Below, in pieces: positions 59,331-64,000 of a DNA stretch of 64,000 nt. The notes under the pieces are model-generated. The model was not told the DNA's origin and did no database searches. It saw only the letters and a program-made list of their open reading frames with translations. Source of the DNA: Rhizophagus irregularis (taxonomy: Eukaryota > Glomeromycota > Glomeromycetes > Glomerales > Glomeraceae). The position numbers and the translations under genes were made by a program. Where the stretch lies: assembly GCF_026210795.1 (NCBI RefSeq), contig NC_089443.1, forward strand, positions 2,232,001 to 2,296,000. Reading direction: 5' to 3'. Within the stretch, counting starts at the first letter, position 1. Each line of letters starts with the position of its first letter.

Positions 59331-60115
59331 CTTTATATATTCTTATTTCTTTAGGAACGGTCTCTTCTTTTAAAACGGTGATGATCAGGAATAGAGGTAA
59401 ACGGGGAGCGGGAGTGTGCGGATGTGTTTATTAATTAAGAAACGTTCTAACGTTTCTTTTCTTTTTGTAGGATATACTATTAAGGGTTGACTTGACTTGT
59501 TTCGGTTTTTAATTATTAAAAAAATTATTTTTTTACAGAAATACTTTAGGAACCGTCGCGCGGACTTGAATACATGAAAGAGTAAGTTAAGTATATGGTT
59601 TTCTTTTGTTATAGGAACGTCACTAACGTTCCTTTTTTTTTCTTTAGGTACTGGCATTCGGACTTGGAATTCTCTTGCGAAAGGGTAAGTTAAAAGGTGT
59701 GAGGGAAGGGAGGTTTGCTGTAGGAAGTAGGAATGTCACTGACATTCTTTTTTCTTTTTTTCTTTAGGAACTTGCATTCGGACTTGGAATTCTCTTGCGA
59801 AAGGGTAGGTTAAAGGGGGTGGGGAGGGTTTACTATAGTAATAATTGTTCGACGCGATCCATCAGAATTTTCTTCAGCAATTAATCCCCTTGAACCTTCA
59901 ATTTTTTAAAGATTTTTGATGTTTAATATGTCCTGAAATTCTTCTCGTACGTGACTGTGGTCGTGTTTGTATTTGTGTTTGTTACTGGTGGAGTTGAAGA
60001 AACAAACAGTGACGTTAATGGGGCTGAAGTAGTTTTTATTTTACTGGAACGTCACCAACGTTCCCTTTTTCTTTTTTTCTTTAGTAAATAGCATTGGACT
60101 TGAAATTCTTTTTAT
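59330..60115 (+). repeat. Exon/intron-like array, right side of hAT element
   Basis: Four to five plus-strand units. Clear examples have exon-like GGTACTGGCATTCGGACTTG or GGAACTTGCATTCGGACTTG, ending CTTGCGAAAGG|GTAAGT or GTAGGT. Intron-like segments have GGAACGTCACTAACGTTCC or GAATGTCACTGACATTC inverted repeats around the branch-point-like core and end TTTCTTTAG. Two units (59648-59700 and 59769-59810) are nearly identical. Confidence 0.68.
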
Positions 60116-60119
60116 AAGT

Positions 60120-60400
60120 TTGTTAGTAAAGATCGGAAATGTTAGATGTTTGATAAAATTATTATTGTTTTTTTAATAAAAAATTCTTTGTACGTAACAT
60201 AAAATATTTAAAAAATAAATTACGTCAGTTACAAACGTCAGTATAAATATATTACGTTACGTCAATACGCGATTCGGCATTTGCTGTAATATAATCCAAA
60301 CTAACCGATTGAATTTTAAAATTGTAAAAATTTTGATTTCAGAATTTGGATAAGTGTGAATTTAACTATCTTTTTAAGTAATTCAGTTATAAAACCTTTC
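60120..60400. other. hAT right internal spacer, no gene
   Basis: AT-rich, with an AATTACGTCAGTTACAAACG, TCAGTATAAATATATTACGT stretch (about 60219-60260) but no ORF or clear element boundary. Confidence 0.4.
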
Positions 60401-60582
60401 GGTTTACCCGAAGTAACCGGGTTACCCGAAGTGACCTGAATTTAACCCGAATACTTTCGGGTCAACAGGTCGGGTCGGGTCAGAACAGGTTACCCGACCT
60501 GAACCGACCCAAAAAAAAATATCAGTTCGGGTTAACCAGGTAACCCAACCCGACCCGACCCGTGCGGAGCTCTAGTTCTGTA

Positions 60583-61499
60583 TCAGCATTATAGCGTAAC
60601 ATCAGCCTGTGTTCATTCCTTCTATGCTCAGCTATCTGATTCTGTTGGTTTGCTATCTGATTCTGTTAGTTTACCAGCTGATTCTGTTGGTTTGCCAGTT
60701 GTGCATCTTTACGTTTATTCAGAAAACGTATACCTAGATTGGCTATTTGTATTCCTGCAATACGTGCTTGATTCTGTTATGCAACAGTTTCCCAGTGTCT
60801 ACGAGCATTTCTCTCATATGTAAAATCATCACGTACTCTTATTAAGTCTTGATTAAGAGCATTTGTACGATCTAAAGATTCTCCAAGTAATGTCTGCAAT
60901 CCTTCTATCTGATTTAGTTGGTCTACACCAATTTCTTGCATTAGAGCAGCTTGACGAATAATTTCATCAAGACTTTGAGTGGTAGCATTAAAGACATCAT
61001 CTATGTCTTGTGGAATTGGAATCCTATTCCGATCAAAAAATAGTCAAATTTCAGACACACAATCTGCAACTGCCCGTCGGCGGTCTAGTATTCTTAGAAT
61101 AGGATTGAATAATTCATTATCTTCATCCATTTCTATCTTTTCTTTACATAAAGATAATTCTTGAATGCGTTTTTTGAGTTTATCTACTGTGTCTTCAAGC
61201 TGAATGATACGTTCATCCTGGGCAACAAGTGCCTCTTCCTTTAACTCTAAGTGATCTTGATACTTTCCAAGTTCAACTAAAGTGGATTGACACTCTGCCT
61301 TTAACTGATCGATCTCATCCTCACGTGAAACAAGATTTTTTTCAAGATAGAAGATATATCGTTCACATGCCTCTATCTCCTTTGTGAGTTTACGGATTTT
61401 CTCCTTATTGGAAATATTATTTGTTTCCTCTAATATCAGCTCTTTACGTAAAGCAAAGTTGCTATTTAGCAGATCAAGATATGCCTGTTCAACTCCCAT
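60583..61499 (-). pseudogene. Gag-like polyprotein 5' part: long coiled coil
   Basis: Starts MGVEQAYLDLLNSNFALRKE at 61499, overlapping by 19 bp the divergent integrase start. About 300 residues of heptad-rich coiled coil follow (LVSREDEIDQLKAECQSTLV; IIQLEDTVDKLKKRIQELSL), then Gln/Asn-rich repeats (QNQIANQQNQIAEH). It stops at the hAT insertion and resumes at 54569 with FYTERWRRRHAGCIRQAQNW. In-frame stops near 61044, 60780 and 60675 each fit a C-to-T change of CGA or CAA, the last one inside a clear QQNQ repeat. Confidence 0.65.
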
Positions 61500-62590
61500 T
61501 GATACCTATTATTAAAATAGATTCTGATGAAGCACGAAATGTAGAGGTGACTTTGACTTTATGCAGAATATTTTATCAACCATCTGGATATCAGAGAACT
61601 GCCAAAAAATTGTATGAGACATCACAAAATGCTGGATATGATTTCACCTTAGATGAAGTGCAGGATTGGCTTGAAAGACAGGCAGTACATCAAGTTCACA
61701 AACCTCATCCCCAATTTATCCCTCGTGTAAGTTTTAGTTCTATACAAGTTCCCAATGAAGTTCATCAAGCTGACATTTTGTATATGCCATATGACAAGGT
61801 TGGACATGTGACTTATCTTTTCTGTCTCAATATAGTTGATATAGCATCGAGGTATAAAGAAAGTGTCCCTATAGGTTCAACCAGTGTTAAAGATCGACAG
61901 GGAATCCTAACTTCTCATACTATTGCTCGGGCTTTTGAAAAGGTATATGATGATACAACATGTCCGCTCACTTGGCCAAAATTATTGATTACAGATAGGG
62001 GTTCAGAGTTTAAAGGTGAGTGTGAAAAGTTGATGACTTCCCATGGTGTAAAGATTCAGAAGGCCAAGTCTAAACGTACTGTTGGCATTGTGGAGCGATA
62101 TAACTGTACCTTGGTTGAGAAACTATTTCCCTCTTAAAATGCATCTGACTTACTAACTTTAGGTAAAACGAGATCTCGAGTCTGGGTAAAAAACTTACCT
62201 ATTGCTGTAGAAAGTATAAATAACTCAGTGACCCAACAACTTGGTATATCTCCTGCTGTAGCTATAAAAAAATCACGAGTATCTTCCAGATCTTCTTATC
62301 CTCGTGATGGACCTGTTGGGTATGAAGAGGAGAAACTACCACCTGATATAAGTGTAAGGTACTTACTTGAACCAAATGATCTGGAAGGTGGAAGACGTCG
62401 AGCAGGAGATATGAATTGGTCACCTAAGATTTATCATATCCATATGTCTTTAACACAGAAAAATCAACCAGTTTTGTACTGGCTTATTGATGATGATGGT
62501 AAAGAATCAGAGAGATCCTTTGTGAGGGAAGAACTTTTGGTTATACCAGATGATACAGAACTTCCACCACAATGGGTACTTATGAATTAA
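61481..62590 (+). pseudogene. Polinton retroviral-type integrase, one in-frame stop
   Basis: A 369-codon frame starting MPVQLPLIPIIKIDSDEARN, interrupted by TAA at 62135. The catalytic core has EVHQADILYM (Asp98), LLITDRGSEF (Asp172) and GIVERYN (Glu205), the DDE triad of the RNase H-fold integrases. The N-terminal part (YQRTAKKLYETSQNAGYDFT) is a small helical domain. The C-terminal part has RYLLEPNDLEGGRRRAGDMN and WSPKIYHIHMSLTQ, resembling the SH3/chromo-like tails seen in Polinton integrases. It would insert the element's linear DNA. Divergent from the Gag-like gene, suggesting a shared promoter. Confidence 0.85.
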
Positions 62591-62615
62591 GATAGTCTTC
62601 TACCTCATTATCTGC

Positions 62616-62957
62616 TTAGGAGTCTGTGAGGAAGTAGTCTTTTGCCAATTCATAGTATAATCTGTATAGCTTATTAATAGCAGACAAAAGTTTTGGCTCT
62701 CTGCTATACCAGGTCTTATAATTTTCCAAGATTTGCTGATACTTTGTCTCATTAGATAGAATAGATTGTGCTGTTTCAAGAACAAAATTTTCTGGTTCTT
62801 CTGCTTGACGCAATTTGATTATCCTTTGTTTGTAACATAACATGAATTTACCATCCTTTGGTTTCTTGTAAAGGATGCCTGCTTTAATTACAGCAATTAG
62901 AGCTGATTCAATTTCACGGTATGTTGGCTTAGCTGGTATAGCTTGGGTAGACATCAT
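62616..62957 (-). CDS. Small Polinton protein, 113 residues, unknown
   Basis: Starts MMSTQAIPAKPTYREIESAL and ends LAKDYFLTDS. Helical, Lys/Tyr-rich, no cysteine motif beyond one Cys. It is convergent with the integrase and its start faces the next gene (63010) across a 52-bp gap, which suggests a small bidirectional promoter. Not recognised. Confidence 0.5.
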   Translation of the reverse strand: MMSTQAIPAKPTYREIESALIAVIKAGILYKKPKDGKFMLCYKQRIIKLRQAEEPENFVLETAQSILSNETKYQQILENYKTWYSREPKLLSAINKLYRLYYELAKDYFLTDS

Positions 62958-63009
62958 TTTTATATCATGTAAAGTTTTTTTTAATTTAACTTATTTATAC
63001 TTAATAAAA

Positions 63010-63246
63010 ATGATTGGAGAATATACTTGTGAATATTTACATAACACAGGAAAGCTTTGTGGTCGTCCTTGTGTGAGGCCAGAAGGTTGTCGCATTCATT
63101 GGAAGACAAAATCACGCTTTCCTTGTGCTGTATGTAGTAAACCTACAGGTTCATCTAGTGGTCGATGTCAATCTCATATTGGGAGTTACTATCAAAATCG
63201 GTATGAAAATAGGCTTCGACAAAGAATCAGAGCAATTTATGATTAG
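63010..63246 (+). CDS. Small Cys-rich protein ending in the terminal repeat
   Basis: 78 residues beginning MIGEYTCEYLHNTGKLCGRP and ending RLRQRIRAIYD. The pairs CGRPC, CRIH, CAVC and CQSH (with two flanking Cys) could bind two zinc ions, and the C-terminus is basic, so nucleic-acid binding is likely. The last 60 or so bases lie inside the right terminal inverted repeat (from about 63182), so the left terminus carries an antisense copy of its tail. Confidence 0.6.
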   Translation: MIGEYTCEYLHNTGKLCGRPCVRPEGCRIHWKTKSRFPCAVCSKPTGSSSGRCQSHIGSYYQNRYENRLRQRIRAIYD

Positions 63247-64000
63247 GGTTAAATTTTGGTTAGACTTCATTGTTCCAGATTTTTTCATATTGCAGGGGAA
63301 GCTTTACAATATGTCTAGTTGTCTTCCTGCTGTATATTTTTTTGGTTAGACCTCGGTCGGATTTTTGGTTAGACTTTTGGTTAGACCTGTTGTCCCAGAT
63401 TTTTTCGTATTGCAAGGAAAGCTTTACAATATATCTAGTTACCTTCCCGCTATACATTTTTTGGTTAGACCTGGGTCGGATTTTTGGTTAGACTTCGCTG
63501 TCCCAGATTTTTTCGTATAGGAAGAAAAGCTTTAAAACATATCTAGTTGCCTTCCTGCTATACATTTTTGGTTAGACCTGGGTTAGATTTTTGGTTAGAC
63601 TTCGCTGTCCCAGATTTTTTCATATAGCAGGAAAAGCTTTACAATATGTCTAGTTGCCTTCCTGTTAAAAATTTTTGGTTAGAGCATGAATGGCTTAAAT
63701 CATCGAATGAATCCATTTTAGAGTATCATAAAAATAGTATGTCATAATGGATTGCTGAATCGTGCCATCGGTATTACAGACACTTCGTGTCCTTCATACC
63801 TTTGGCACTTATAAAGGCAATCTGATATAGCATAAAATTATGATACCCTGGAATGGATTCATGCGTGGTAATAATGCCTAGGAATAAATGATGTTAATTT
63901 TATCTACAACGCTTGGGGGTTCTTTTTTAGCTATCAAGTAATAACATATCGGGAATCAAGGTTAGGTGGTCTGGGGATAGAAAAACAGGTATAGTGTTAT
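63182..64000 (-). repeat. Polinton right terminal inverted repeat (truncated by window)
   Basis: It is the reverse complement of 46359-47173, including four tandem units of about 120 bp and the block around GGCAATCTGATATAGCATAA. The last base of the window corresponds to 46359, so about 55 further bases of repeat are expected beyond the edge. Confidence 0.88.

Larger units (their letters stand above)
54570..60574. mobile_element. hAT transposon (6.0 kb) inserted in Polinton gag-like gene
   Basis: Ends TAGAACTCCGCACGGGT and ACCCGTGCGGAGCTCTA are inverted with one mismatch, flanked by a perfect 8-bp duplication GTTCTGTA (54562-54569, 60575-60582). Subterminal regions on both sides are filled with GGGTTACCCG/CGACCCGACC repeats (54586-54710; 60400-60565). 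A spliced BED-finger hAT transposase lies on the minus strand. Two exon/intron-like arrays lie outside it on opposite strands, each pointing toward its nearer end. Confidence 0.92.
46303..64000. mobile_element. Polinton/Maverick DNA transposon (right end outside window)
   Basis: Long terminal inverted repeats (46303-47173 and 63182-64000) enclose protein-primed family B DNA polymerase, a retroviral-type integrase, small ORFs and a Gag-retropepsin gene. Self-synthesising Polintons carry polymerase plus integrase in this arrangement. I find no adenovirus-type protease, packaging ATPase or jelly-roll capsid in the readable ORFs. The minus-strand gene is split by a 6-kb hAT transposon. The right boundary and target duplication cannot be seen because the window ends inside the terminal repeat. 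Confidence 0.88.

Overview
The window looks like nuclear DNA of an arbuscular mycorrhizal fungus, most likely Rhizophagus irregularis or a close relative. This is inferred from extreme AT richness, short spliced introns, Crinkler (CRN) effector genes, kelch and F-box/LRR remnants, a coiled-coil family I associate with that fungus, and very dense, deeply nested transposons including a Polinton/Maverick. No database search was run. Coordinates of degraded genes are approximate where frames are broken.

Layout. 1-5.2 kb: an exon/intron-like repeat array, a kelch-TM pseudogene split by a MITE with a 9-bp target duplication, and a decayed DDE transposase whose motif layout resembles Transib/RAG1. 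5.4-12.4 kb: a zinc-finger gene fragment, hairpin repeats, and a 3.5-kb tandem array whose units look like micro-exons separated by mini-introns. 12.4-20.5 kb: a CACTA/EnSpm element with CACTGGTC termini, a Tnp2-like transposase, a divergent multi-exon partner gene and a 113-bp satellite between them. 20.5-29.7 kb: the gene-rich island, with a coiled-coil protein gene cut by the CACTA element, an intact five-exon CRN gene with a P-loop NTPase core, a frameshifted CRN gene with a nuclease-like C-terminus, a CRN header fragment and an unidentified ORF. 29.7-36.4 kb: MITEs, a minus-strand exon/intron-like array that starts in an ATG exon and is split by a 1.56-kb Mutator-like element, and an F-box/LRR pseudogene. 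36.5-46.3 kb: a minus-strand LINE (RRM/zinc-knuckle ORF1; APE endonuclease, RT and RNase H ORF2) hit by three hAT-type insertions, one of which contains a MULE MITE that itself contains a mariner-type MITE. 46.3-64 kb: a Polinton with terminal inverted repeats of more than 800 bp, protein-primed DNA polymerase B and integrase; its minus strand encodes a Gag-like protein with CCHC knuckle and retropepsin. That gene is split by a 6.0-kb hAT transposon with its own BED-finger transposase, which carries a CACTA MITE in an intron.

Main points of interest. (1) The exon/intron-like arrays occur in six places and on both strands. Units carry 5' splice-site, branch-point (CTAAC) and 3' splice-site consensus, and in the largest array both the donor and the branch point sit inside inverted repeats whose arms co-vary between units. 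(2) The Polinton combines pPolB and integrase with a Gag-retropepsin module and shows no recognisable reverse transcriptase. (3) Many nested insertions have exact target duplications, so a relative chronology can be read directly.
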